A stretch of 64,000 nt of DNA from Bacillus chungangensis (GTDB lineage Bacteria; Bacillota; Bacilli; Bacillales; Bacillaceae_C). A model generated the notes under the pieces. That model searched no databases, had not been told where the DNA came from, and saw only the letters and a program-made list of their open reading frames with translations. Below, in pieces: positions 8,231 through 16,850 of the stretch. The DNA lies in NCBI RefSeq assembly GCF_030812995.1, contig NZ_JAUSTT010000019.1:1-64000 (forward strand), written 5' to 3'. Each line of letters begins with the position of its first letter. Within the stretch, counting starts at the first letter, position 1. A program made the position numbers and the translations under genes.

Positions 8231-9274
8231 ATGGATAAAGAAAAGATTGCGCTTAGATTTGAAAGTTTTGCGATCAATGAATGTAAAGGTTCTTGTGAGT
8301 TGTATGAATTTTTATCATGGAAGATTGCTAGTGATAATGAATTGCTTGAAATTGCATCACATGCTAGAACCGGGCAGCCTGTTCCAAATCTATTGTTTGG
8401 TGCAGTTCAATATTTATTGTTAAAAGGAAAACAACATCCATTAAAAAAGTACTATGAACACGATAAAATAAATTTAAAAATAACCGAGGATGCTTTTCAT
8501 CATTTTCGTGATTTTTGTCTCCTTTATCAAGATGAGATTATCTCGCTCCTTCAGAACAAGTACGTTCAAACAAATGAAGTAAGGCGCTGTTCATACTTAT
8601 ATCCAAGCTTTTGTTTCATCTATCAGAAAATAAGGAAACCGCTATCGTTAATTGAAATAGGCACAAGTGCTGGGCTGCAGCTATTATGGGATAAGTACTG
8701 TTATGATTACGGCACAAACGAGCGGTTTGGCAATGTTGATTCTGATATTGAGATTAAAGCCGACATCCGAGGTGAGAACAAACCATTTTTCCTTCCAACA
8801 AGTCCGCCTGTTGCTGAAAGAATTGGTTTAGACTTGCATGTAAACGATGTAACAAATGAAGAAGATTATTTATGGCTTAGAGCGTTAATTTGGCCTGAAC
8901 ACCAAGAGCGTGTTGCACTTTTTGACAAGGCATCGCTTTACTTAAAGAAACAACCTGTAACATTGATTGAAGGCGATGGAATTGCTTTACTACCACACAT
9001 TATAGAGCAAGTGCCAACTGATACCGCCATCTGTATTTTCCATACACATGTCGCAAATCAATTATCAAAAGATGCTAAGGAAAAACTGATCGATACCATT
9101 AAAGATATTGGCAAAGAAAGAGATGCCTTTCATTTATATAATAACATTTGGGATGCTCACCTTCATTTAGATTATTTTATAGATAGCAAAGAATACAATG
9201 AAATGGTAGCGGAAACAGACGCACATGCTCGTTGGTTTAACTGGAAATTGTCAATGGAAAGTAATTTGGTGTAG
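8231..9274 (+). CDS. DUF2332 family protein
   Basis: This 347-residue cytoplasmic protein is recognised as DUF2332 by its layout: an N-terminal helical part with an FxxFA-type opening and SWKIASDNELLEIA, a middle block LIEIGTSAGLQLLWDKYCYDY, and the C-terminal LIEGDGIALLPHI and CIFHTHVANQL. The middle block resembles the glycine-rich AdoMet site of Rossmann-type methyltransferases, so a methyltransferase-like fold is plausible but unproven. The ATG follows AAGGAAGGAGG. It is transcribed alone, between two decayed loci. No function is known for the family. Confidence 0.75.
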   Translation: MDKEKIALRFESFAINECKGSCELYEFLSWKIASDNELLEIASHARTGQPVPNLLFGAVQYLLLKGKQHPLKKYYEHDKINLKITEDAFHHFRDFCLLYQDEIISLLQNKYVQTNEVRRCSYLYPSFCFIYQKIRKPLSLIEIGTSAGLQLLWDKYCYDYGTNERFGNVDSDIEIKADIRGENKPFFLPTSPPVAERIGLDLHVNDVTNEEDYLWLRALIWPEHQERVALFDKASLYLKKQPVTLIEGDGIALLPHIIEQVPTDTAICIFHTHVANQLSKDAKEKLIDTIKDIGKERDAFHLYNNIWDAHLHLDYFIDSKEYNEMVAETDAHARWFNWKLSMESNLV

Positions 9275-9446
9275 CTAGAAGTACTAAACTTTTGAAGAGG
9301 GGGATTTCTCATTATCCTTTTATATGTTAAAAATATAAGCATTTTCGATTGAATGCTACGATAAAATCATGAGCATTATAAAGGAATCCTCTCGCTACAA
9401 AGTTGAAAAATGAAGATTTTATATATTTGAATACGGAGGAAATTCT

Positions 9447-10620
9447 TTGTTTCTTGAAAAAAACATTTCTACTCAGTTTAATCAAGTGATTGAACATGTT
9501 AGAAATACACATGATACTGTGAAGGCTTTAGGATACGCAGTATTAGTCATACACAATGATCAAATTGTGACAGAACATTATGCTGGCTATCACTCACAAT
9601 TGCAACATGCAAAAGCTATCAATGAAGATTCGCAATTTCATATTGCATCTGTGCGTAAAAGTTACACTGGTTTTTGCATAGCTTGGGCTCTCCACTACGG
9701 ATACATACAATCAATTGATGATCCAGTGCTTCACTATTTACCTGATCTCGATAAAGTGAAACTTCCATCAGTGGGGGTTTTCTCTCATCCCCCACTGATG
9801 GTTAGTTGAACCAATCGGACATTTACTGGCAGTTAACCCCCACTTAGACTTCTTCGATTCCTCTTACTCTTGAAGTGGGAGTCTTACTGCCAGTTAGATG
9901 TGGGATAAAAGGGTGTTGACAGGAATCACCCTTCGTCATTTCCTTACGCATACACATGGACTTCGCACAGATTCTAACGGACATTTATATAATCATTTTC
10001 CCGCTGGCCAGGGATGGGACTATCGGGATGAAAATATTAAAATGCTAGCTGAGATCGTACATCGTACAACTGGAAAAACTGTAGCGCAAATATCTTCAGA
10101 ACAAATTTTCGCCCCGATGGGATTTACAAAAAGCGGGTGGAAAAATAAACCACATCCTGATATGGTTTTAACTATCTTAGATCCTAATAAAGAGCCCTCA
10201 TTCGAACTACGCGACACTGTGAATGGTGATCGACCCAACATGTTTTCTACAACCAGAGAATTGGCTTATTGGGGTTATCTCCATCTTAAAAGAGGAAAGA
10301 TTAAAAATAAACAAATAATCCCTGAAAAAATATTTCAATTGGCAACAACATTACAAAGCCCAGCACTCTCAAATGCAGACCTCCCAAGAAATGGATTCCT
10401 TTGGCAAGTACAGGATCAGCCTGCAAAACAAAGTGAAATTGGACCTAAAGTACCTAAAGGTTCTTTCCAAATCATTGGAATTTGCAACCAAGCGATTTTA
10501 GTTATTCCTAAATATCATATCGTTGCAATTAGACTAATGAATCGCCTTGGAAATCCGCCCGGATATGATTATTTAGAGGACATCAGATCTTTTGGCGACT
10601 GTGTTGCATCATGCATTTGA
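9447..10620 (+). pseudogene. Serine hydrolase (class C beta-lactamase-like) gene interrupted by a mini-element
   Basis: Two pieces of one gene surround the inserted element. Piece 1 starts at TTG 9447 after CGGAGGA and carries the catalytic SxxK (SVRK in HIASVRKSYTG). Piece 2 resumes with RVLTGITLRHFLTHTHGL, a standard block of the beta-lactamase/D,D-peptidase family. Joining base 9755 to base 9910 restores an unbroken frame reading DLDKRVLTG, so the ancestral gene was intact and about 340 codons long. The product would have hydrolysed esters or peptides; many cytosolic paralogues of this family have no known substrate. A translated fragment without piece 2 should be inactive. Confidence 0.85.
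9756..9905 (+). mobile_element. IS200/IS605-like non-autonomous element, copy 2 (about 150 bp)
   Basis: It starts GTGAAACTTCC, then a perfect 13-bp hairpin (CCATCAGTGGGGG with CCCCCACTGATGG), and ends with a CCCACTT/AAGTGGG hairpin followed by GTTAGATGTGGGA. Copy 1 has the same ends plus about 125 internal bases, so this copy is an internal deletion derivative. GATAAA occurs at both junctions (9750-9755 and 9904-9909), so the exact edges are ambiguous by six bases. No transposase is encoded. Confidence 0.7.
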
Positions 10621-10640
10621 TATCATGAGAGGTGACATCA

Positions 10641-10676
10641 CGAAAAAGGAAGCGCTTTAATTCGTTTCCTTTTTCG
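10641..10676 (+). terminator. Terminator after the interrupted serine hydrolase gene
   Basis: CGAAAAAGGAA (10641-10651) pairs with TTCCTTTTTCG (10666-10676) and TTTG follows. A closely similar hairpin with matching flanks sits at 16723-16758. The remainder of the gap to 10914 shows no gene. Confidence 0.7.
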
Positions 10677-10914
10677 TTTGTAGCTTGCCATACCTTTCTA
10701 ATGTAGAAGGAGTATTTTATCTTTCTATAAACTATTAGAGTCCTTGTTCCTCCTATTCGTCTAAATCCTAATTGAACAACTGTACAAAGTAATTCAGACA
10801 GGAAATTAAGAAATTAAGAAATATTGTTGATGAAAGAAACATCATTGTCTCATTTGCTGTTTTTATAATCTTTAAATAAATTTAGTAACTGAATTAAAAT
10901 ACTTTTCTCAAGTC

Positions 10915-11700
10915 TTATTGTCTTAAGCTAATACCAATTAAATAAAGAATTACAATATGTAATGGATAAAAAATGTAAAAGAAATATTTTAGGCCTAATC
11001 CCTTTTTCCCATTGTAGAGCAACATGAAAGGCAGTGCTGCAATCATTAGCCATTGATAATCTGCAAAGGGTACGAAGTAAGAAAAAAATCCTCCCATGTG
11101 ATACCCATATCTTCTCACTAAAAAATAACATATAATGGTAAATATGCTGAAACAGATAATAAATGCCTTTTTATTATTTCTCATTACATAGAATAACACT
11201 CCAAGCATAACAAAAAGAGGACCACCTTCTGTAAACATTATATTTCCAAATAATGAACCATAAAACATGTGAGATTGAAGTATGTAAGGAACGCTTGGAA
11301 TAAGCTCAGCTATCATAAGACATAAAAAGGTACTAATGAATTGCCAAATAATAAAGCCAAGAAGATATTTTTTTTCTTTTTGATTCATGAGAAAAATAGT
11401 GAAACCAATTAAAAATAAGGTAGTAAAAATGTTGTTAGTAATAGAAACATAGGTATACCTAAATACATAATTAATCACTAAATTTATGATAGCCATCCCT
11501 ACTCCAAACAAATACATACGTGTAAGATACTTTCTTTTATTCGATGTATACGAAAAACCCCAAATTACACAAAAAATAAATAAAGGAGCAGAAATTCTAC
11601 CAATCCATCGAAACCAAATTGGGGTTTCTGGTATAAATTGGCCGATATGATCTATAAGCATAAATACTAGTGCCAATAATTTTAAGGTTGTTGTTGTCAT
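10915..11700 (-). CDS. TraX-family membrane protein
   Basis: A 261-residue protein with about seven to eight hydrophobic segments. Its N-terminus (LKLLALVFMLIDHIGQF, then WFRWIGRISAPLFIF) is the signature of the TraX family, named after the F-plasmid protein that acetylates pilin. Chromosomal homologues in Firmicutes are membrane acyltransferase-like proteins of unknown target. The ATG follows AAGGAG. It stands alone, without conjugation genes nearby, so a conjugative role is not supported; modification of a surface molecule is a guess from the family. Confidence 0.8.
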   Translation of the reverse strand: MTTTTLKLLALVFMLIDHIGQFIPETPIWFRWIGRISAPLFIFCVIWGFSYTSNKRKYLTRMYLFGVGMAIINLVINYVFRYTYVSITNNIFTTLFLIGFTIFLMNQKEKKYLLGFIIWQFISTFLCLMIAELIPSVPYILQSHMFYGSLFGNIMFTEGGPLFVMLGVLFYVMRNNKKAFIICFSIFTIICYFLVRRYGYHMGGFFSYFVPFADYQWLMIAALPFMLLYNGKKGLGLKYFFYIFYPLHIVILYLIGISLRQ

Positions 11701-12191
11701 ATTAAAAAATCTCCTTATTCTTTAAAATCTTTGAGATTTGTATCATTTGATGAAATAAAGGTATCACGTAAAAATATTAAGCTATATCATAATTTGATAT
11801 TCAAGTCTATTTATTAAAATAAATTTGATAATTATTGAAAACTATTAATAATTATCCTTCTATAAATAAAAAGTCCTTCAGAAAAATAATTAATTGCGGT
11901 TATCTTATCCATTATAGATGATTTGTATGGAGTTGGTGTTGTAGAGATAGAAAGATAATTTAATAAAAACCATGCTTCTTTTTATTAACCATCTAATCAT
12001 TTTAGGGAAATATTAGAGATGAGGGTACGCAGTTAAAACTTTTTCAATTGGTTTAAAAAATGCGAGTACACTTGCTTCATAATCGATCAATAGAAAAAAA
12101 CATTTCATTTCCAACGTGATTGATTCATATTGCAATCATTTTATCTTTGTCACCATCTTCATATATTTCTTTTCCCTAACTTATTGAGAAA
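11701..12191. other. AT-rich intergenic stretch, no gene seen
   Basis: No frame on either strand has a ribosome binding site with a plausible protein. The first about 100 bases presumably carry the promoter of the TraX-like gene. Confidence 0.5.
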
Positions 12192-12192
12192 A

Positions 12193-12231
12193 AACGCCAC
12201 GATGACGTTGATGGAACGGGATCATGGCGTT
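12193..12231 (-). terminator. Terminator for a decayed minus-strand gene
   Basis: AACGCCA and TGGCGTT, with GAT/ATC inside, form a hairpin. On the minus strand it runs into TTTTTTCTC. It lies downstream of the pseudogene at 12322-12633. Confidence 0.6.
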
Positions 12232-12321
12232 CCTAGTTGATAGTTATAGGTGATATTTTTAAGGTAGCTCAAGTTCTGCTGGAAAAACATATTCTTGGAG
12301 TCAATTTCGATAATCGTTTAT

Positions 12322-12633
12322 TTATTCTATATATCCACTAAAATCACTAGGTGCCTGAAAAGTCATATAGTAAAGTTTTGATGAATTTAAATCTGAGATA
12401 GTACCTGTGGATGTCGTATTAGCGGGAACTTTTATTGTTTCAGTAGCAAAAATACCATATTACGTATAAACTTTTACTGTTAATTCGTTATCGTTATAAT
12501 TAGTTATACTGTAACTAACTTTCGATTTCCCTGTGAAATAATTGTTTGTAAATAATTTTGATCTCTTAGCCTCTCCTGAAAATTTCATTTTTCCATCATT
12601 AAGATCAACTACATTATCGGTACTTGGCTTACC
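12322..12633 (-). pseudogene. 3' remnant of an unrecognised (possibly secreted) protein gene with an in-frame stop
   Basis: On the minus strand a frame of about 103 codons reads DLNDGKMKFSGEAKRSKLF and later TIKVPANTTSTGTISDLNSS, with natural codon use but one internal TAA after KVYT. Upstream of GKPSTDN the frame meets a stop at once, so the N-terminus is lost. The beta-rich, Thr/Ser/Asn-rich composition suggests an extracellular domain. The family is not recognised. A short in-frame tail to the left, ending VFPAELELP, may belong to the same gene. A U-tract terminator follows. Confidence 0.5.
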
Positions 12634-12655
12634 TCAAAGAAAGCATTTAAAAAGG

Positions 12656-12698
12656 TTGACAGATCAGTTTTTCTGCATTAACATACCCTTAGAGGTAT
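12656..12698 (+). promoter_or_regulatory. Promoter with CsoR/CstR-like operator 1
   Basis: TTGACA (12656-12661) and TAACAT (12679-12684) are 17 bases apart. The palindrome ATACCCTTAGAGGTAT (12683-12698) overlaps the end of the -10 and the start site. ATACC-N6-GGTAT resembles operators of the persulfide sensor CstR and related CsoR-family repressors. Binding here would block transcription toward the sulfur operon. Confidence 0.6.
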
Positions 12699-12870
12699 AA
12701 ACGGGTCATAGCGAATCATAGATGCTAAAGATTCGGTATCTTAATATTCACCGTGTAAACGAAAAGAGCCCCATGAATAACTTAGAAGCAGGGCAATTCT
12801 AAAGTTCAAACAATAAAAAGTTTTTGCCACCGTCTACATTCAAAAAGGTTCATTTTTTTTAAACTTTTAT

Positions 12871-12886
12871 ATACCCATATAGGTAT
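12871..12886 (+). promoter_or_regulatory. CsoR/CstR-like operator 2
   Basis: ATACCCATATAGGTAT has the same ATACCC-N4-AGGTAT form as operator 1 and lies 27 bases before the first yrk-type gene. A TATATA overlaps its left arm and could be a -10, but no good -35 is seen. No CsoR-family gene is present between the operators or in the window. Confidence 0.6.
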
Positions 12887-12912
12887 TTACGAATATTAAA
12901 TAAGGAGGCATC

Positions 12913-13398
12913 ATGATGACTGGACAGAAGAAAAAAACAACGATTGTGTTATTCAGCGGAGATTATGATAAAGCAATGGCTGCATATATTATTGCAAACG
13001 GTGCAGCAGCCTATGATCACGAGGTTACTATCTTCCATACATTTTGGGGATTAAATGCCTTGCGCAAGGATGAATCAATGAAACCTAAAAAAGGATTCCT
13101 TGAAAAAATGTTTGCGAAAATGATGCCACGCGGCGCGGATAAAATGGGCTTGTCGAACATGAACTTTGCTGGAATGGGGCCGAAAATGATCAAACACGTG
13201 ATAAAAAAACATAATGCCATGACGCTTCCGCAATTAATTGAAATGGCGCAGGAACAGGATATTAGACTAGCAGCCTGCACAATGACAATGGATTTGCTTG
13301 GTTTGCAGCAGGAAGAATTGCTGGATAACATTGAATACGCTGGTGTTGCAGCCTATTTAGCGGATGCTGAAGATGGAAATGTAAACTTGTTTATCTAA
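12913..13398 (+). CDS. yrkE: DsrE/DsrF-like sulfur-relay protein
   Basis: The 161-residue protein is of the DsrE/DsrF/DsrH-like family. It starts with a flavodoxin-like strand-loop (TTIVLFSGDYDKAMAAYIIANGAAA) and has a single conserved cysteine, C122 in LAACTMTMDLLG, the site where such proteins carry a persulfide. No membrane segment is present. The gene order DsrE, TusA-rhodanese, rhodanese-MBL, TusA, TauE equals Bacillus subtilis yrkE-yrkF-yrkH-yrkI-yrkJ. The likely role is relay of sulfane sulfur between the thiols of this operon. AAGGAGG precedes tandem ATGs, the first of which is used here. Confidence 0.85.
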   Translation: MMTGQKKKTTIVLFSGDYDKAMAAYIIANGAAAYDHEVTIFHTFWGLNALRKDESMKPKKGFLEKMFAKMMPRGADKMGLSNMNFAGMGPKMIKHVIKKHNAMTLPQLIEMAQEQDIRLAACTMTMDLLGLQQEELLDNIEYAGVAAYLADAEDGNVNLFI

Positions 13399-13420
13399 TC
13401 TAGGAAACACAATCATATGA

Positions 13421-13491
13421 ATAAAGGGATGCTAAATAACGTTAAAGAGAAGCAGCTGGGAAAATCCCTAGCTCAGTGAATATCCCTTTAT
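13421..13491 (+). terminator. Large stem-loop between yrkE and yrkF (attenuator-like)
   Basis: ATAAAGGGAT (13421-13430) pairs with ATCCCTTTAT (13482-13491), and an inner AGCTGGG/CCCTAGCT hairpin sits in the loop. TGTTTATT follows. It could reduce read-through or protect the yrkE message end. The 217-base gap contains no gene. Confidence 0.5.
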
Positions 13492-13615
13492 GTTTATTAG
13501 AGTTCCGGCGGCAGAAGCTCAAATGGTAACAGCATAAATGAGTGCTAAGGTCGCGCCAATATTTTTTTACTCTTTTAGATACTTCGGCTAGTTTAATTGG
13601 TAAGGAGGAAATAGA

Positions 13616-14176
13616 ATGATTACACCAAACTATGTATTAGACGCAAAAGGATTTGCCTGTCCGATGCCGATTGTCAAAACTAAAAAAACAATGAAGAATT
13701 TGGAACCAGGGCAGGTATTAGAAATTCAGGCAACAGATAAAGGATCAACAGCAGACCTGCAAGCTTGGGCAAAAAGCACAGGCCACGAATACTTAGGAAC
13801 GAAAACAGAAGGTGATGTTCTCCACCATTTCCTTCGTAAGGATGGAGCAAATACCGCAGCTGAAACCACTGTCATTCCTGAGATTTCATTAGAGAACTTT
13901 AAAGAAAAAGTAGAAAATGGTGAAAATCTCATCATTCTAGATGTACGCGAATTAGGTGAGTACGAGGCGGGTCACATTCAAGGCGCCATTCATATTCCAC
14001 TAGGTGAAGTAGAACAGCGTTCCGATGAATTAAAGAAAGATGCGTGCATTTATGTAATCTGTCATTCGGGCAGAAGAAGTGAATTAGCCGCTCAAACGAT
14101 GGCGAAACAAGGATTCAAACAATTAATCAATGTTGTGCCCGGCATGTGTGACTGGACAGGCGAAACGGTAAAGTAA
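13616..14176 (+). CDS. yrkF: TusA-rhodanese fusion sulfurtransferase
   Basis: The 186-residue protein joins an N-terminal TusA domain (about 5-72; CPMP motif with C15) to a C-terminal rhodanese domain (about 90-185; catalytic loop CHSGRRS with C149). Both cysteines can hold a persulfide, so sulfur can pass inside one chain. In the Staphylococcus cst operon, CstA combines rhodanese, TusA and DsrE parts; here the DsrE part is the separate upstream gene. AGGAGG lies 6 bases before the ATG. Cytoplasmic. Regulation is probably shared with yrkE through the CstR-like operators. Confidence 0.9.
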   Translation: MITPNYVLDAKGFACPMPIVKTKKTMKNLEPGQVLEIQATDKGSTADLQAWAKSTGHEYLGTKTEGDVLHHFLRKDGANTAAETTVIPEISLENFKEKVENGENLIILDVRELGEYEAGHIQGAIHIPLGEVEQRSDELKKDACIYVICHSGRRSELAAQTMAKQGFKQLINVVPGMCDWTGETVK

Positions 14177-14437
14177 AAAGGAAAGTTTAAAAAACAGCAA
14201 TGATTGCTGCAAACGGCGATTATTCGATGCATAAAAATATTCCATATCGCAACGGCAGCGGCTGCCAATCCCCAAAGGGAAAAAGCATGTTTCCGAAGAC
14301 ATCCAAGAACAACAAACCCTTCTATTACGAAACTTGAAGGAATGGCTTGGAAAAGATGGCGACGGATAACATGGGCCTTGAAAAAGGTACAATGAAAAAA
14401 TTTTTAACTCAAAATATACTATAGGGGGTAAGTATAA
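14177..14437 (+). other. Intergenic stretch at the yrkG position, possible gene remnant
   Basis: One short frame here ends with KEWLGKDGDG and a stop near 14366 and has protein-like composition, but it has no start and meets a stop upstream. In B. subtilis a small gene, yrkG, sits between yrkF and yrkH. This may be its decayed equivalent; homology was not verified. GGGGG at 14424-14428 is the ribosome binding site for yrkH. Confidence 0.3.
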
Positions 14438-15565
14438 ATGTCAGTAAATCCAATGACAGCGAAAGAAGTCACAAAAAAGGTCATCAACAAAGAATCATTT
14501 TTTATTTTAGATATTCGAAATGAAGATGCTTTTCACGATTGGAAAGTAGAAGGAGAAAATATTCAATATCTAAACGTTCCTTACTTTGATCTCCTGGATG
14601 GAGTCGAAGAAATCTTGCCGCAACTTCCGCAAGGTAAAGAAATCTTGGTTATATGTGCAAAAGAAGGTTCATCTATCATGATCGCTAATATGCTTTCAGA
14701 AGAGGGGCTGAACGTATCTTACCTTGAAGGCGGCATGGAAGCGTGGAGTGAATATTTAGAACCTGTTAAAGTAGGCGATTTAAAAAACGGAGGTGAATTA
14801 TACCAGTTTGTCCGCATCGGGAAAGGGTGCCTCTCTTATATGGTGGTATCGCATGGAGAAGCAGCTCTTATTGATGTGACGCGTATGACCGATGTCTACA
14901 CGAAGTTTGCGCAGGAAATTGGCGCGACCATTACCCATGTATTTGATACCCACCTTCATGCGGACCATATCTCAGGCGGAAGAAAGATTGCGGAAGCAAC
15001 CAACGCCACGTACTGGCTGCCGCCAAAGGATGCACAGGACGTAACGTTTGACTTTCAGCCGTTAGAAGAAGACCAGCACATCACGATCGGCAATACGACG
15101 ATCCAAATTCAGCCATTGTATTCCCCTGGCCACACGATCGGATCGACGTCCTTTATTGTAGACGAATCATATCTTTTATCAGGAGACATCTTGTTTATTG
15201 ACTCTATCGGAAGACCTGATTTGGCTGGATTAGCAGAAGACTGGGTAGAGGATCTGCGTGAAACGCTATACACACGTTACAAAAAATTATCAGATGACCT
15301 CATTGTGTTGCCGGCTCACTTTATGATCACTGAAGAGCTGAATGACGACGGCAGTGTATCAGAAAAATTAGGTACACTATTTGAAAAAAATCACGGGTTA
15401 AAGATAGAAGATGAAGCGGCATTTAGAGAAATGGTGACCAGCAATCTGCCGCCGCAGCCAAATGCATATCAGGAAATCCGGCAGACAAACATGGGGAAAT
15501 TGACACCTGATGAAGAGCAACAACGCGAGATGGAAATTGGCCCAAATCGTTGTGCGGTTCGATAA
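14438..15565 (+). CDS. yrkH: Rhodanese-persulfide dioxygenase fusion (MBL fold)
   Basis: This 375-residue protein has an N-terminal rhodanese-like domain (about 8-110, loop CAKEGSS with C73) and a metallo-beta-lactamase fold domain (about 120-330). The metal motif is HLHADH (H172, H174, D176, H177), followed by SPGHT and a late PAHF. ETHE1-type persulfide dioxygenases share this layout and oxidise glutathione, bacillithiol or CoA persulfide to sulfite using iron and oxygen. CstB has the same two domains in the opposite order. Sulfite made here could be exported by the TauE-type protein at the operon end. Confidence 0.85.
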   Translation: MSVNPMTAKEVTKKVINKESFFILDIRNEDAFHDWKVEGENIQYLNVPYFDLLDGVEEILPQLPQGKEILVICAKEGSSIMIANMLSEEGLNVSYLEGGMEAWSEYLEPVKVGDLKNGGELYQFVRIGKGCLSYMVVSHGEAALIDVTRMTDVYTKFAQEIGATITHVFDTHLHADHISGGRKIAEATNATYWLPPKDAQDVTFDFQPLEEDQHITIGNTTIQIQPLYSPGHTIGSTSFIVDESYLLSGDILFIDSIGRPDLAGLAEDWVEDLRETLYTRYKKLSDDLIVLPAHFMITEELNDDGSVSEKLGTLFEKNHGLKIEDEAAFREMVTSNLPPQPNAYQEIRQTNMGKLTPDEEQQREMEIGPNRCAVR

Positions 15566-15614
15566 AAAAGAGAAACAAAATACAAAACAACTAAAAACGA
15601 ATGGAGAGATTGAA

Positions 15615-15842
15615 ATGAATGCAGATAAAGTATTAGATGTAAAAGGGCTTGCCTGCCCAATGCCGATAGTGAAAACGAAAAAAGCGATCAATGAGCTGGA
15701 ATCCGGACAAGTGCTGGAAATTCATGCGACAGATAAAGGGTCAAAAGCGGACCTCACTGCCTGGGCGAAGTCCGGCGGCCATGAACTCGTAGATCAGACA
15801 GAAGAAGGTGATGTTCTAAAATTCTGGATCAAAAAAAGCTGA
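15615..15842 (+). CDS. yrkI: TusA-family sulfur carrier
   Basis: The 75-residue single-domain TusA protein has the CPMP motif at C14 and is nearly the same as the TusA half of the upstream fusion (shared CPMPIVKTKK and ATDKGS blocks), so the two arose by duplication. ATG 15615 was chosen because GGAGAG lies 8 bases upstream and the protein then has normal TusA length; a longer frame from 15510 overlaps yrkH and lacks a binding site. It carries sulfur as a cysteine persulfide between rhodanese-type enzymes in the cytoplasm. Confidence 0.88.
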   Translation: MNADKVLDVKGLACPMPIVKTKKAINELESGQVLEIHATDKGSKADLTAWAKSGGHELVDQTEEGDVLKFWIKKS

Positions 15843-15851
15843 TAAGAGAAC

Positions 15852-15885
15852 GAAAGGGTGTCGACCAGATACCCTTTCTCTTTTT
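15852..15885 (+). terminator. Intra-operon terminator before yrkJ
   Basis: GAAAGGGT (15852-15859) pairs with ACCCTTTC (15871-15878) and CTTTTT follows. It lies between yrkI and the binding site of the exporter gene, so exporter expression is probably lower than that of the enzymes. Confidence 0.75.
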
Positions 15886-15902
15886 GAAAGGAGGAGGAAC
15901 CG

Positions 15903-16679
15903 ATGGATTTTCATTTTATTGTCATCATTTTCCTAATAGGATTTATCGGCTCGTTTATTTCCGGTATGGTTGGGATTGGAGGATCGATCATTAAATACCC
16001 GATGCTTTTGTACATTCCTCCGATGCTTGGAATGGCAGCGTTCACTGCCCATGATGTATCCGGAATCAGTGCCATTCAAGTCTTTTTCGCTACGATTGCA
16101 GGTGTATGGGCGTACCGAAAAGGCGGCTACTTGAACAAAACCTTGATTCTTTATATGGGGTCAAGTATTTTAATCGGAAGCTTCATCGGCGGTTATGGAT
16201 CTGGCATGATGTCAGAAGGAGGCGTCAACCTTGTTTACGCGATACTTGCGACCATTGCGGCTGGCATGATGTTTATCCCGAAAAAAGGAATCGATGATAT
16301 TCCGTTTGACCAGGTGACATTTAATAAATGGTTGGCGGCTGGACTGGCATTTATTGTTGGAATCGCGGCTGGCATTGTAGGAGCAGCAGGAGCCTTTATT
16401 TTGGTTCCGATTATGCTTGTCGTCTTAAAAATCCCAACAAGAATGACCATTGCCACCTCACTAGCGATTACATTTATTTCGTCGATCGGTGCCACAATCG
16501 GCAAAATCACGACGGATCAAGTTCTTTATGGTCCTGCAGCCATCATGATTATCGCTAGCTTGCTTGCCTCTCCTTTAGGAGCAAAAGCTGGAAAAAAGGT
16601 GAATACAAAAATATTGCATGTTCTGTTGGCTTTATTAATTCTAGGAACAGCAATTAAAATTTGGATGGACATTTTTTAA
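15903..16679 (+). CDS. yrkJ: TauE/SafE-family sulfite or organosulfur exporter
   Basis: A 258-residue protein with about eight hydrophobic segments. The family signature is clear: [20 protein letters not shown] at the N-terminus and its internal repeat [20 protein letters not shown] in the second half. TauE/SafE proteins move sulfite, sulfoacetate or thiosulfate-like anions. Placed after a persulfide dioxygenase, export of sulfite is the natural role, though the substrate is inferred. AAAGGAGGAGG precedes the ATG. Topology with two inverted halves is expected from the family. Confidence 0.85.
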   Translation: MDFHFIVIIFLIGFIGSFISGMVGIGGSIIKYPMLLYIPPMLGMAAFTAHDVSGISAIQVFFATIAGVWAYRKGGYLNKTLILYMGSSILIGSFIGGYGSGMMSEGGVNLVYAILATIAAGMMFIPKKGIDDIPFDQVTFNKWLAAGLAFIVGIAAGIVGAAGAFILVPIMLVVLKIPTRMTIATSLAITFISSIGATIGKITTDQVLYGPAAIMIIASLLASPLGAKAGKKVNTKILHVLLALLILGTAIKIWMDIF

Positions 16680-16722
16680 CATAAAAAAGCAGGCCAAAAT
16701 GGTGCCTTTTCATTGTATCCAA

Positions 16723-16758
16723 CGCAAAAAGAAACGCTTTTATTCGTTTCCTTTTGCG
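16723..16758. terminator. Bidirectional terminator between yrkJ and the Rpn-family gene
   Basis: CGCAAAAAGAAACG (16723-16736) pairs with CGTTTCCTTTTGCG (16745-16758) with one mismatch. It resembles the hairpin at 10641-10676, including the flank ending TTGCC. Confidence 0.65.
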
Positions 16759-16850
16759 TATACAATTTGCCTAAAAATTCGAATTTGAGCTTATTTCGTA
16801 TTTTAATTTTTCTTCATTTACGAACACACTAATTATGTTACTGGAATCAT

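Noticed and set aside
14204-14395. 63-codon plus-strand frame between yrkF and yrkH
   Set aside because: Rich in Arg and Trp from an out-of-phase reading; another frame in the same place reads more like protein.
14405-14430. TATACTATAGGGGGTAAGTAT considered as a third CstR-like operator
   Set aside because: The arms do not match the ATACCC-N4-AGGTAT form of the other two sites, and the GGGGG is explained by the ribosome binding site.
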